A stretch of 64,000 nucleotides of DNA from Pseudomonas vranovensis DSM 16006 (GTDB lineage Bacteria; Pseudomonadota; Gammaproteobacteria; Pseudomonadales; Pseudomonadaceae). Where the stretch lies: positions 1 to 64,000 of the forward strand of contig NZ_AUED01000022.1 of NCBI RefSeq assembly GCF_000425805.1. Direction: 5' to 3'. The notes under the pieces were generated by a model that saw nothing but the letters and a program-made list of their open reading frames with translations, ran no database searches and was not told the origin of the DNA. The position numbers were made by a program, and so were the translations under genes. Below are positions 1-7,623 of this stretch, piece by piece; the first letter of the stretch is position 1; each line of letters opens with the position of its first letter.

Positions 1-126
1 CCGGAAGTGGGGCGAATTATAGACAGATCCACAGGGGCGTCAAGGACTTATTTCAACTTTGTTTCAGAAGAAGCAATTTGGCTATAAGCAGCAAGGTTCA
101 GGCGGCAAATAGAAGCAACGGTGCAT

Positions 127-729
127 TCAGGCTTTTGTTGCAGAGAATCTTGGGATATGCCGCGCAAACACGGGAATACGCAGCGCCAATAGAATCACCC
201 CGATCCCCGCATACACCGCCCACTCTTTAAGATCGGCACGCACGACCCACAGGAAGTGCAGCAACCCCAAGGCAAGAATCACATAGACCAGCTTGTGCAA
301 CTTCTTCCAACGCGCGCCCAGACGCCGCTGGCTGTAGCGATTGGACGTCACCGCCAATGCCAGCAACCCCAGGAATCCCAACGCCCCCACAATAATGTAG
401 GGGCGCTTGCTCAACTCCACACCCAATTGCCCCCAGTCCAAGCCGAGGACGAACACCATGTAGGCACTCATGTGCAGCACTATATAAGCAAAGCACCACA
501 ACCCCAGTTGCCGGCGTGACACGATCCATCCCGCCCAACCTGTCAGTCGCTGCAGCGGCGTCATGGACAATGTGATAAGTAGGAAGATCAGCGCACCCAA
601 CCCCAGTCGATCGACCAGGATTTTCCCGGGGTCAGGCCCCAGGGCATTCATGGCGGCCTCATACAGCCACCAGAGCGGCCAAATGCTGGCCAGGATGAAA
701 ATACCCAGGCGCAACAGTGGATAGCGCAT
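127..729 (-). CDS. msrQ: Heme-binding membrane subunit MsrQ of the periplasmic methionine sulfoxide reductase
   Basis: A 200-residue hydrophobic protein with about six predicted membrane segments and several conserved histidines, matching the YedZ/MsrQ ferric-reductase-like family. In that family it passes electrons from the respiratory chain through heme b to the periplasmic reductase MsrP. The ATG overlaps the msrP stop codon (TGATG at 727-731), so the two genes are translationally coupled in one transcript. Length is normal for the family. The 126 bases downstream to the window edge hold no gene that I can recognise. Assignment is confident from sequence and partner gene. Confidence 0.95.
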   Translation of the reverse strand: MRYPLLRLGIFILASIWPLWWLYEAAMNALGPDPGKILVDRLGLGALIFLLITLSMTPLQRLTGWAGWIVSRRQLGLWCFAYIVLHMSAYMVFVLGLDWGQLGVELSKRPYIIVGALGFLGLLALAVTSNRYSQRRLGARWKKLHKLVYVILALGLLHFLWVVRADLKEWAVYAGIGVILLALRIPVFARHIPRFSATKA

Positions 730-1742
730 CAGTAGTTCTTCCGCAGATCAAGACCGCCATACAGCTCCGCCACTTCCTCGGCGTACCCGTTGAACATCTG
801 GGTAGTACGCACGTTGGGGCTGAACAACCCACTGGGCAGTCGTCGCTCGCGGGCCTGCGTCCAGCGAGGATGATCCACCTCGGGATTGACGTTGGCATAG
901 AAGCCATACTCTTCAGGCGCTATGGCTTGCCAGGTGGTCCGCGGTTGCTCTGCTACCAGGCTGATACGCACAATGGACTTGATGCTCTTGAACCCGTACT
1001 TCCACGGCACCACCAAGCGTAGCGGCGCACCATTCTGATTGGGCAGCTCGCGCCCATACATTCCCACCGCCAAAATCGCCAACGGGTTCATCGCCTCATC
1101 CAGGCGCAGTCCCTCTACATATGGCCAATCGATCAAGGCAAAATTGGAGCGCTGCCCAGGCATGCTCGAAGGGTCTTGCAGGGTTTCAAAGCGAATGAAT
1201 TTTGCCTTGGAGGTTGGCTCCACCTGCTTGAGCACTGCAGACAAGGGAAAGCCCAGCCAGGGAATGACCATCGACCAGGCTTCAACACAACGCAACCGAT
1301 AGATCCGCTCTTCCAACTGGTAGGGACTCACGAAGTCTTCCAGCACATAGCGCCCCGGCTTACCGACTTCTCCGTCAACCACCACGGTCCAGGGCTGCAC
1401 CTTGAGACTGCCGGCATTTTCTGCCGGATCGCCCTTGTCGGCACCGAACTCATAGAAATTGTTGTAGTGCGTCGCGTCTTTATAGGGCGTGATCCCCTCC
1501 CCTGGCGCGGTTACCGCCTGCCAGCGAGCGGTGGCGAGCTTGTCGCTGAACCAGCCTGGCGCCGCTCCCGCCTCGACATCTGCATAGCGCGATATATCAG
1601 CGGCGCCAACCTCGCAGGGAAGTGCCGAAGCCGCCAACGCAGCAACAGAGCCACCGAGCAATGCCCGGCGCGAGAGATAGAAGGATTCAGGAGTAATGTC
1701 CGACGCTTTGCAATCGGAGGCTTTGGACAGCTTGATAAGCAT
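729..1742 (-). CDS. msrP: Periplasmic protein-methionine-sulfoxide reductase catalytic subunit MsrP (molybdopterin)
   Basis: A 337-residue protein of the YedY/MsrP family, which reduces oxidised methionines in envelope proteins. The N-terminus has a twin-arginine signal (Ser-Arg-Arg near residues 24-26, then a short hydrophobic stretch ending near Ala-Ala-Asp), so the folded molybdoenzyme should be exported by Tat. A sulfite-oxidase-type molybdopterin domain follows, and Cys152 in the Arg-Leu-Arg-Cys-Val-Glu-Ala segment is the likely molybdenum ligand. It is first in a two-gene operon with msrQ. The start lies just after a GGAG-type ribosome site. Nothing unusual is seen. Confidence 0.96.
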   Translation of the reverse strand: MLIKLSKASDCKASDITPESFYLSRRALLGGSVAALAASALPCEVGAADISRYADVEAGAAPGWFSDKLATARWQAVTAPGEGITPYKDATHYNNFYEFGADKGDPAENAGSLKVQPWTVVVDGEVGKPGRYVLEDFVSPYQLEERIYRLRCVEAWSMVIPWLGFPLSAVLKQVEPTSKAKFIRFETLQDPSSMPGQRSNFALIDWPYVEGLRLDEAMNPLAILAVGMYGRELPNQNGAPLRLVVPWKYGFKSIKSIVRISLVAEQPRTTWQAIAPEEYGFYANVNPEVDHPRWTQARERRLPSGLFSPNVRTTQMFNGYAEEVAELYGGLDLRKNY

Positions 1743-1805
1743 GGTGGCTCCGTAGAACTGGAGGACTGATGCACCAGTAGACTACGGAGCCTGAGCGAAA
1801 TTACA

Positions 1806-2663
1806 TCACTCGATGTTTTTCCGGCGGCGGATACGCAGCAGGTACTGCACCGGGCCGGATGCCGCATAGCCAAGGAACACCAACAGCAGAATGCGCGGTG
1901 GATCACTGAAGACTACCGCGAACACCAGCACCACCGCGAGGATCGCTACGAACGGTACGCGCCCCTTGAGGTCCAGCTCCTTGAAGCTGTTGTACTTGAT
2001 GTTGCTGACCATCAGCATACCCGCCGCGGCCACCAGCAAGGCGACCAGGAACGAGAGTTTCGAGCCCTGGATACCATAGTCGCTGAAGGCCCAGACTGTA
2101 CCGGCCACCACACCCGCCGCAGCCGGACTGGCCAGACCGATGAAGTAACGCTTGTCAGCTGTACCGACCTGAGTGTTGAACCGCGCCAGACGCAGTGCAG
2201 CACCGGCCACGTAGATGAAGGCGACCATCCAGCCGACCTTGCCCATGTCCCCGAGCGCCCAACCGAATGCCAGCAGCGCGGGAGCCACACCAAAGGCGAC
2301 CATGTCCGACAGCGAGTCATATTCGGCGCCGAAGGCACTCTGGGTGTTGGTCATGCGGGCCACACGGCCATCGAGACCGTCGAGGACCATGGCCACGAAA
2401 ATGGCGATGGCAGCAAAGGCGAAGTACTTGCTCGCCTCGCGCGGATCACCGGCACTCAGGGCAGCCTGGGCGCTCATGGAGTTGATGATGGAGTAGAAAC
2501 CGGCGAACAGGTTCGCAGTAGTGAAGAGATTGGGCAGCAGATAGATGCCGCGATGCCGAACCTTGCGTCCTTCGGCGTCATGCCCTTCTTCAACATGCTC
2601 ATCGATCGGTAGCAGGCTTTCGGCGTCAGAGGCCTTGTTCGGCTCTTCGGGACGTTCGCTCAT
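1806..2663 (-). CDS. pssA: CDP-diacylglycerol--serine O-phosphatidyltransferase
   Basis: An integral-membrane member of the CDP-alcohol phosphatidyltransferase family (285 residues). It makes phosphatidylserine from CDP-diacylglycerol and serine, the first step to phosphatidylethanolamine. The diagnostic motif D-G-x2-D-G-x-A-R-x8-G-x3-D-x3-D lies near residues 95-120 and is complete. Several hydrophobic segments follow, after a charged N-terminal tail of about 40 residues. I prefer the second in-frame ATG because AAGG sits eight bases before it; an ATG two codons earlier (2669) is possible. The gene is downstream of the ilvIHC operon but separated from it by a strong terminator. Confidence 0.94.
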   Translation of the reverse strand: MSERPEEPNKASDAESLLPIDEHVEEGHDAEGRKVRHRGIYLLPNLFTTANLFAGFYSIINSMSAQAALSAGDPREASKYFAFAAIAIFVAMVLDGLDGRVARMTNTQSAFGAEYDSLSDMVAFGVAPALLAFGWALGDMGKVGWMVAFIYVAGAALRLARFNTQVGTADKRYFIGLASPAAAGVVAGTVWAFSDYGIQGSKLSFLVALLVAAAGMLMVSNIKYNSFKELDLKGRVPFVAILAVVLVFAVVFSDPPRILLLVFLGYAASGPVQYLLRIRRRKNIE

Positions 2664-2765
2664 TGACATTACCTTGCAACGGTGTGGAAAGTTTCGACAG
2701 AGGTCTGCGACGAGGGTTCACCGGCAGACGATGAAGCTTTATACCAGATGCTGAGCGCCTAAACG

Positions 2766-2792
2766 AAAAAACGCGGCCGAAGCCGCGTTTTC
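2766..2792 (-). terminator. Rho-independent terminator after ilvC
   Basis: On the minus strand an AACGCGGC / GCCGCGTT stem with a TTCG tetraloop is followed by a run of T. It lies 17 bases past the ilvC stop and before pssA, so it should end the ilvIHC transcript. Confidence 0.9.
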
Positions 2793-2809
2793 ATCGCATC
2801 AAGCCAGAA

Positions 2810-3826
2810 TCAGTTCTTGGCCTTGTCAACAATCTTGTTGGCGGCGATCCAAGGCATCATCGAGCGCAGTTGCTCGCCGATGACTTCGATGCCGTGAGCG
2901 GCGTTGTTACGACGCTTGGCGGTCATCGATGGGTAGCCGGTAGCACCTTCGCTGATGAACATCTTCGCGTATTCGCCGTCCTGGATGCGCTTCAGAGCGT
3001 TGCGCATGGCCTGACGGGACTCGGCGTTGATGACTTCCGGGCCAGTCACGTACTCGCCGTACTCGGCGTTGTTGGAGATCGAGTAGTTCATGTTGGCGAT
3101 ACCGCCTTCGTACATGAGGTCAACGATCAGCTTCAATTCGTGCAAGCACTCGAAGTAAGCCATTTCTGGCGCGTAGCCTGCTTCAACCAGGGTTTCGAAA
3201 CCGGCCTTGACCAGTTCGACAGTACCGCCACACAGAACAGCCTGCTCACCGAACAGGTCGGTTTCAGTCTCGTCCTTGAAGGTGGTTTCGATGATACCGG
3301 TACGACCACCACCAACGCCTGCAGCGTAGGACAGGGCGACGTTCTTGGCGTTGCCCGAAGCGTCCTGGTAGATAGCGATCAGGTCAGGGATACCACCGCC
3401 TTTGACGAACTCTGAACGTACAGTGTGACCCGGCGCTTTTGGCGCGATCATGATCACGTCCAGGTCAGCACGTGGCACAACCTGGTTGTAGTGGATAGCG
3501 AAGCCGTGGGAGAAGGCCAGGGTGGCGCCCTTCTTGATGTTCGGCTCGACTTCGGTCTTGTACAGCTGGGACTGGAACTCGTCCGGGGTCAGGATCATGA
3601 CCAGGTCGGCACCGGCGACAGCGGTTGCCACGTCGGCAACTTTCAGGCCATGGGCCTCAGCCTTGGCAACGGTGGCCGAACCTTTACGAAGACCGACAGT
3701 GACATCCACACCGGAATCTTTCAGGTTGCACGCCTGAGCGTGGCCCTGGGAGCCGTAACCGATGATGGCAACTTTCTTGCCCTGGATGATCGAAAGGTCG
3801 CAGTCTTTATCGTAGAAAACTTTCAT
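2810..3826 (-). CDS. ilvC: Ketol-acid reductoisomerase (NADP+)
   Basis: This 338-residue class I (short) KARI converts acetolactate and acetohydroxybutyrate to dihydroxy acids in valine/isoleucine/leucine synthesis. It shows the Rossmann glycine motif (Gly-Tyr-Gly-Ser-Gln-Gly-His, residues 24-30) and the C-terminal knotted domain with conserved Glu/Asp metal ligands. I chose the ATG beginning Met-Lys-Val-Phe-Tyr-Asp, the standard N-terminus; an upstream in-frame start at 3862 would add 12 residues not found in the family. It is the third gene of ilvI-ilvH-ilvC and is followed by a good terminator. Confidence 0.98.
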   Translation of the reverse strand: MKVFYDKDCDLSIIQGKKVAIIGYGSQGHAQACNLKDSGVDVTVGLRKGSATVAKAEAHGLKVADVATAVAGADLVMILTPDEFQSQLYKTEVEPNIKKGATLAFSHGFAIHYNQVVPRADLDVIMIAPKAPGHTVRSEFVKGGGIPDLIAIYQDASGNAKNVALSYAAGVGGGRTGIIETTFKDETETDLFGEQAVLCGGTVELVKAGFETLVEAGYAPEMAYFECLHELKLIVDLMYEGGIANMNYSISNNAEYGEYVTGPEVINAESRQAMRNALKRIQDGEYAKMFISEGATGYPSMTAKRRNNAAHGIEVIGEQLRSMMPWIAANKIVDKAKN

Positions 3827-3877
3827 GAACATACCCCTGTTATCTCGGCCCGATAGGGCCATCGCTAATTTTTTGAG

Positions 3878-4369
3878 TTAGATGCTGAGCACTTTGTCGC
3901 CGCGGGCAATGCCGGTGACGCCACTGCGCACTGTTTCGAGAATGGACGCGGTACCGATGGCCTGAATGAAGCTGTCAAGCTTGTCGCTGGCGCCAGTCAG
4001 CTGGACGGTGTAGACGCTGCTGCTGACATCGACGATCTGCCCACGATAGATATCGGTGGTGCGTTTGATCTCGGCGCGCTGTGCGCCCGTGGCCTTGACC
4101 TTTACCAGCATCAGCTCACGTTCGATGTGCGCGCTTTCCGAGAGGTCGACAAGCTTCACGACTTCAACCAGCTTGTTCAGGTTTTTGGTGATCTGCTCGA
4201 TCACCTCATCATGACCGACCGTGGTCAACGTCAAACGCGACAGGGTCGGGTCTTCGGTGGGTGCTACGGTCAGGCTTTCGATGTTGTAGTTACGCTGCGA
4301 GAACAGACCGACCACGCGAGACAAGGCACCGGGTTCGTTTTCCAACAGCAGGGAAATAATGTGCCGCAT
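3878..4369 (-). CDS. ilvH: Acetolactate synthase small (regulatory) subunit
   Basis: This 163-residue protein has an N-terminal ACT domain (starting Met-Arg-His-Ile-Ile-Ser-Leu-Leu-Leu-Glu-Asn-Glu-Pro-Gly) and the C-terminal AHAS regulatory domain. It stabilises the catalytic subunit and gives valine feedback inhibition. It begins two bases after the ilvI stop and precedes ilvC by about 50 bases. The length is exactly typical of IlvH/IlvN. The upstream in-frame start at 4399 lies inside ilvI and is not credible. Confidence 0.97.
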   Translation of the reverse strand: MRHIISLLLENEPGALSRVVGLFSQRNYNIESLTVAPTEDPTLSRLTLTTVGHDEVIEQITKNLNKLVEVVKLVDLSESAHIERELMLVKVKATGAQRAEIKRTTDIYRGQIVDVSSSVYTVQLTGASDKLDSFIQAIGTASILETVRSGVTGIARGDKVLSI

Positions 4370-4371
4370 GA

Positions 4372-6096
4372 TTAGGTACGCTCCGTCTTGCTCAGCCACA
4401 TGTCGCGCATGGAACCGTCTTTGATCTGCATCGGGTAGACGTGCTCGCTGTTGTCGACCTGGATATCGATGAACACCAGGCGGTCTTTCATGGCGAACGC
4501 TTCCTCGAGCTTGGGCTTGAGGTCCTTCAGACTGGTGATGCGAATGCCCACGTGGCCATAGGCTTCAGCCAATTTGACGAAGTCAGGCAGCGACTCCATA
4601 TAGGAGTGCGAGTGTCGGCTGTTGTAGGCCATGTCCTGCCATTGGCGGACCATACCCAATACACCGTTGTTCAGGTTGACGATCTTGACCGGCAGGTCGT
4701 ACTGCAGGCAGGTCGACAGTTCCTGGATGTTCATCTGGATGCTGCCTTCGCCGGTTACGCAGGCTACGTCCTGGTCCGGGAAGTTCAGCTTGATGCCCAT
4801 GGCCGCCGGGAAACCGAAGCCCATGGTGCCCAGGCCGCCAGAGTTGATCCAGCGATTAGGCTTGTTGAAGCGGTAGTACTGTGCGGCGAACATCTGGTGC
4901 TGACCCACGTCGGAGGTCACAAAGGCATCACCCTTGGTCACTTCGCACAGAGTCTCGATCACCGTCTGCGGCTTGATAACGCTGCCATCGCCCTTGTTAT
5001 AAGGGAACATGTCGCGATCACCACGCCACTCTTCGATCTGCTTCCACCACGCGTCGATAGCGGCCTTTTCTGGCTGCTCGCCGATTTCGCGCAAGGTCGC
5101 GACCATTTCAGTCAGCACGCTGTCGACCGGACCAACAATCGGTACGTCAGCCTTGATGGTCTTGGAGATCGACGCTGGGTCGATATCGATGTGGATAACT
5201 TTGGCGTTCGGGCAGAACTTGGCCGGACCGTTGACCACGCGATCATCAAAACGCGCACCGACGGCGAAAATCACGTCGGCATGGTGCATGGCCAGGTTGG
5301 CGGTGTAGCTGCCGTGCATGCCGAGCATGCCGAGGAACTGGCGATCGGTACCCGGATAGCCACCCAACCCCATCAGGGTGTTGGTGACCGGCAGGTTGAG
5401 CATCTGGGCGATCTCGGTCAGGGCTTCGGAGCCGCCACCGAGGATCACGCCGCCACCGGCATAGACCACTGGACGTTTGGCAGCCAGCAGCATTTCGGCG
5501 GCCTTGCGGATCTGCCCCGAATGACCACGGACAGCCGGGCTGTAGGAACGCATCTTGACCTTTTTGGGGTAGACGTATTCGAACTTTTCCGCCGGATTGG
5601 TCATGTCTTTCGGGATATCGACCACGACCGGGCCTGGACGGCCGGACTGAGCCAGATAGAAAGCTTTTTTCAGGACTTCCGGGATTTCCGAGGCATGCTT
5701 GATCATGAAGCTGTGCTTCACGATCGGCCGGGAGATACCGATCATGTCGGTTTCCTGGAAGGCATCGGTACCGACCATGGTGCTAGGCACCTGGCCAGAG
5801 AGGATAACCATCGGAATAGAGTCCATGTAGGCGGTGGCAATACCGGTAATGGCATTGGTCGCACCAGGACCCGAGGTCACCAGTACCACGCCGGCCTTGC
5901 CGGTGGCACGGGCATAACCGTCCGCCATATGGGTAGCGGCCTGCTCGTGACGAACCAGGATGTGATTGACTTCCGGTTCCTTGAACAGGGCATCGTAAAC
6001 ATGCAGGAGAGCACCACCAGGGTACCCGTAGATGTGCTTAACGCCTTCGTCACGCAAAAAGCGGACGACCATCTCAGCGCCAGATAAAAGCTCCAC
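4372..6096 (-). CDS. ilvI: Acetolactate synthase large (catalytic) subunit
   Basis: This 574-residue ThDP-dependent enzyme condenses pyruvate with pyruvate or 2-oxobutyrate. Its N-terminal Pyr domain contains the Gly-Tyr-Pro-Gly-Gly-Ala loop and catalytic Glu in His-Glu-Gln-Ala-Ala. The C-terminal PP domain contains Gly-Glu-Gly-Ser-Ile-Gln-Met-Asn, the ThDP metal motif. The start is GTG (Val-Glu-Leu-Leu-Ser-Gly-Ala-Glu), chosen because AGAGGTGA lies just upstream and family members begin here; an ATG 75 bases earlier adds unrelated sequence. It leads the ilvIHC operon, behind a leader of over 250 bases. Confidence 0.97.
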   Translation of the reverse strand: MELLSGAEMVVRFLRDEGVKHIYGYPGGALLHVYDALFKEPEVNHILVRHEQAATHMADGYARATGKAGVVLVTSGPGATNAITGIATAYMDSIPMVILSGQVPSTMVGTDAFQETDMIGISRPIVKHSFMIKHASEIPEVLKKAFYLAQSGRPGPVVVDIPKDMTNPAEKFEYVYPKKVKMRSYSPAVRGHSGQIRKAAEMLLAAKRPVVYAGGGVILGGGSEALTEIAQMLNLPVTNTLMGLGGYPGTDRQFLGMLGMHGSYTANLAMHHADVIFAVGARFDDRVVNGPAKFCPNAKVIHIDIDPASISKTIKADVPIVGPVDSVLTEMVATLREIGEQPEKAAIDAWWKQIEEWRGDRDMFPYNKGDGSVIKPQTVIETLCEVTKGDAFVTSDVGQHQMFAAQYYRFNKPNRWINSGGLGTMGFGFPAAMGIKLNFPDQDVACVTGEGSIQMNIQELSTCLQYDLPVKIVNLNNGVLGMVRQWQDMAYNSRHSHSYMESLPDFVKLAEAYGHVGIRITSLKDLKPKLEEAFAMKDRLVFIDIQVDNSEHVYPMQIKDGSMRDMWLSKTERT

Positions 6097-6358
6097 GTTG
6101 TTCACCTCTAAAACGCCAGAATACCGCCCACGGTGGACGGGTCTTAATAGGTTTACTGCCAAGCAGAGCATGAGCGACGGAATCGCCGACTACGTCAGCA
6201 CTGACTGAGCAAGTATTGGGAGCGCCCCAAAGTGTTGCGGGGTTTTCCCACCCAGCGCGAGGTAACGCGTTGCGGGGTGTAACAGGTCGGCGCGGGTGTG
6301 CGCCTCATGATCTGCTTAGCGGGTCTGCTTCTGGCAGTCCCTCTACAGCGGAATCTGG

Positions 6359-6387
6359 ATTCTTGTGATTCGGCGCGCGCAAGTCAA
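6359..6387 (-). promoter_or_regulatory. Probable sigma-70 promoter of ilvIHC
   Basis: On the minus strand TTGACT (6387-6382) and AAGAAT (6364-6359) are separated by exactly 17 bases. The -35 is near perfect and the -10 imperfect. It would give a leader of roughly 255 bases before the GTG of ilvI. This is inferred from sequence only. Confidence 0.45.
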
Positions 6388-6469
6388 GAAAAATTATTGC
6401 CAATTTTCCCCAAGGACGATCAACAGCCACCATTAATGCTAATAGCTGCAGCAGAAAAGCAAACATTAC

Positions 6470-6497
6470 AAAGAAAAAGAGCCACATTCTGTGGCTC
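6470..6497 (-). terminator. Rho-independent terminator after the mrcB-lipoprotein-yqcC genes
   Basis: A GAGCCAC / GTGGCTC stem with a five-base loop is followed on the minus strand by TTTTTCTTT. It lies 22 bases beyond the yqcC stop. Confidence 0.85.
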
Positions 6498-6518
6498 CAA
6501 GGGTGAAAAGAGGGAAAT

Positions 6519-6848
6519 TCAGGCAGATGGACTGATCAATTGATCAAATTCTGCTAGTAGCCTGCGCAGCTCGCGACTTTCGTCCGGGCGGTCTACGTAT
6601 ACCGTTTCAGCCATGACCAGGATGCCGGAAGCATTTGGCAGCGGCAGCCCCTTTTCGAGAATCTCTTTCATTTTCGGCAGGAAAATCCACTGCAGCCACT
6701 GATCGAAGCTCATGCTGTCGACCGCAAACGGCACGGTACTCGCCAACGCCTGTGAAGAGGGGGCAACATCGCTCCACCAACCCTGGGCATGCAGTTCGTG
6801 TTCGATCAGCAGCAGGTGATCGGCGATATCCAGAATGCGCGGGTCCAT
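6519..6848 (-). CDS. YqcC family protein
   Basis: This small soluble protein of 109 residues (Met-Asp-Pro-Arg-Ile-Leu-Asp-Ile-Ala-Asp-His-Leu) matches the YqcC/DUF446 family of unknown function. That family is an all-helical fold with a conserved Trp-rich middle, seen here as Gln-Trp-Leu-Gln-Trp-Ile-Phe-Leu-Pro-Lys-Met. Its ATG overlaps the stop of the upstream lipoprotein gene (TAATG, 6846-6850), so the two are coupled. In other gammaproteobacteria yqcC sits near truC. Here it is third in an mrcB-led cluster, and whether that has functional meaning is unknown. Confidence 0.9.
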   Translation of the reverse strand: MDPRILDIADHLLLIEHELHAQGWWSDVAPSSQALASTVPFAVDSMSFDQWLQWIFLPKMKEILEKGLPLPNASGILVMAETVYVDRPDESRELRRLLAEFDQLISPSA

Positions 6849-7600
6849 TACAAGTTGACCTGGGCTTTCTGCCGCGCCAGCGCCGCGCCGGCCGAATCGC
6901 CCTGTTTCTCGCGTGCCTGGGCAATGATGTTCCACAGCCCGGCTTGCAGGTCTGGACGACCATTGGCGTACGTCAGCGCACGTCGCGCCAACTGCTCCGA
7001 CTGGGCCGCATCTCCTTGGGCCAGGCGCACCTGGGCCAGGCGGTAGAGCACCTGCGGCTCGCGTGGCGCGATGCGCTGGGCGCGCTCAAGGCTCGATGAG
7101 GCGCCGTTGTAGTCACCACTACCCTGTTGTTGCTGGGCGGTGGTCAGCAGTGCCAGCACCGGGCCATCGAGTTGCTCGTCGGCCGACAAACCACCGCTGG
7201 CTGCGCCGCTGCGCGGGATACCGCTCGGAGCGCTGGGCGCGGTGCTAGGCATGGTGTAACTGCCCGCGTTCACCGAACCACTGTTGTAAGGCGCCGAGCT
7301 GACAGGGCCAGGTGTCATCGGACCGGTCGAGATCGGCGCAGCTGCCGTCGAAGCCGGGAATGTCTGGATGGGTGCCGCACCCGCCCCTTGCGGGACCATC
7401 ACGGTCACACCGGAGTCCTGGGGCACGGCCTGTGCCTGGCGGGTGCCGGCATTGACCTGAGCACCCCGTGCAGCTGAAACCCGATCACTGTTGGAGACTC
7501 GAGTACTCGAGTCGACCACAGGAATCGAGCCGCGTTGTACGCTGGCGCAACCGTTGAGCAAAGCCAGTGCCGTAAAGGCAGGTATCCACCACTTGTTCAC
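6848..7600 (-). CDS. Tetratricopeptide-repeat lipoprotein
   Basis: This 250-residue protein begins at a GTG preceded by AGAGGG. The N-terminus is a lipoprotein signal ending Leu-Leu-Asn-Gly-Cys18; Asn at -2 is unusual but tolerable. A low-complexity Ala/Pro/Ser/Thr/Gly region (about 70-150) follows, then a C-terminal TPR pair (about residues 165-240, with Leu-Tyr-Arg-Leu-Ala-Gln-Val-Arg-Leu-Ala-Gln-Gly-Asp). It starts 23 bases after mrcB on the same strand, in the position of PBP1b-associated lipoproteins. A role as a peptidoglycan synthase helper similar to LpoB/LpoP is attractive but inferred from position and TPR architecture only. Confidence 0.9.
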   Translation of the reverse strand: MNKWWIPAFTALALLNGCASVQRGSIPVVDSSTRVSNSDRVSAARGAQVNAGTRQAQAVPQDSGVTVMVPQGAGAAPIQTFPASTAAAPISTGPMTPGPVSSAPYNSGSVNAGSYTMPSTAPSAPSGIPRSGAASGGLSADEQLDGPVLALLTTAQQQQGSGDYNGASSSLERAQRIAPREPQVLYRLAQVRLAQGDAAQSEQLARRALTYANGRPDLQAGLWNIIAQAREKQGDSAGAALARQKAQVNL

Positions 7601-7623
7601 TTCACACCCTCTTTGCCTAGTGC

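Larger units (their letters stand above)
6097..6518. other. 422-base non-coding gap upstream of ilvI (leader, promoter and yqcC terminator)
   Basis: The stretch holds the yqcC terminator at its right end, a likely sigma-70 promoter in the middle and a long untranslated leader for ilvI. The leader contains two copies of CCCCGCAAC (minus strand), but I see no terminator hairpin with a T-run before ilvI. Classical attenuation is therefore not supported, and no credible gene is visible. Confidence 0.6.

Noticed and set aside
6305..6487. 60-codon minus-strand frame rich in Leu/Phe/Val upstream of ilvI, considered as an attenuator leader peptide
   Set aside because: It begins inside the yqcC terminator hairpin, lies mostly upstream of the likely ilvI promoter, and no terminator with a T-run follows it before ilvI.
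6533..6546. TGATCAATTGATCA palindrome at the end of yqcC
   Set aside because: It is in the coding sequence (Phe-Asp-Gln-Leu-Ile), 14 bases only, with no regulatory context.
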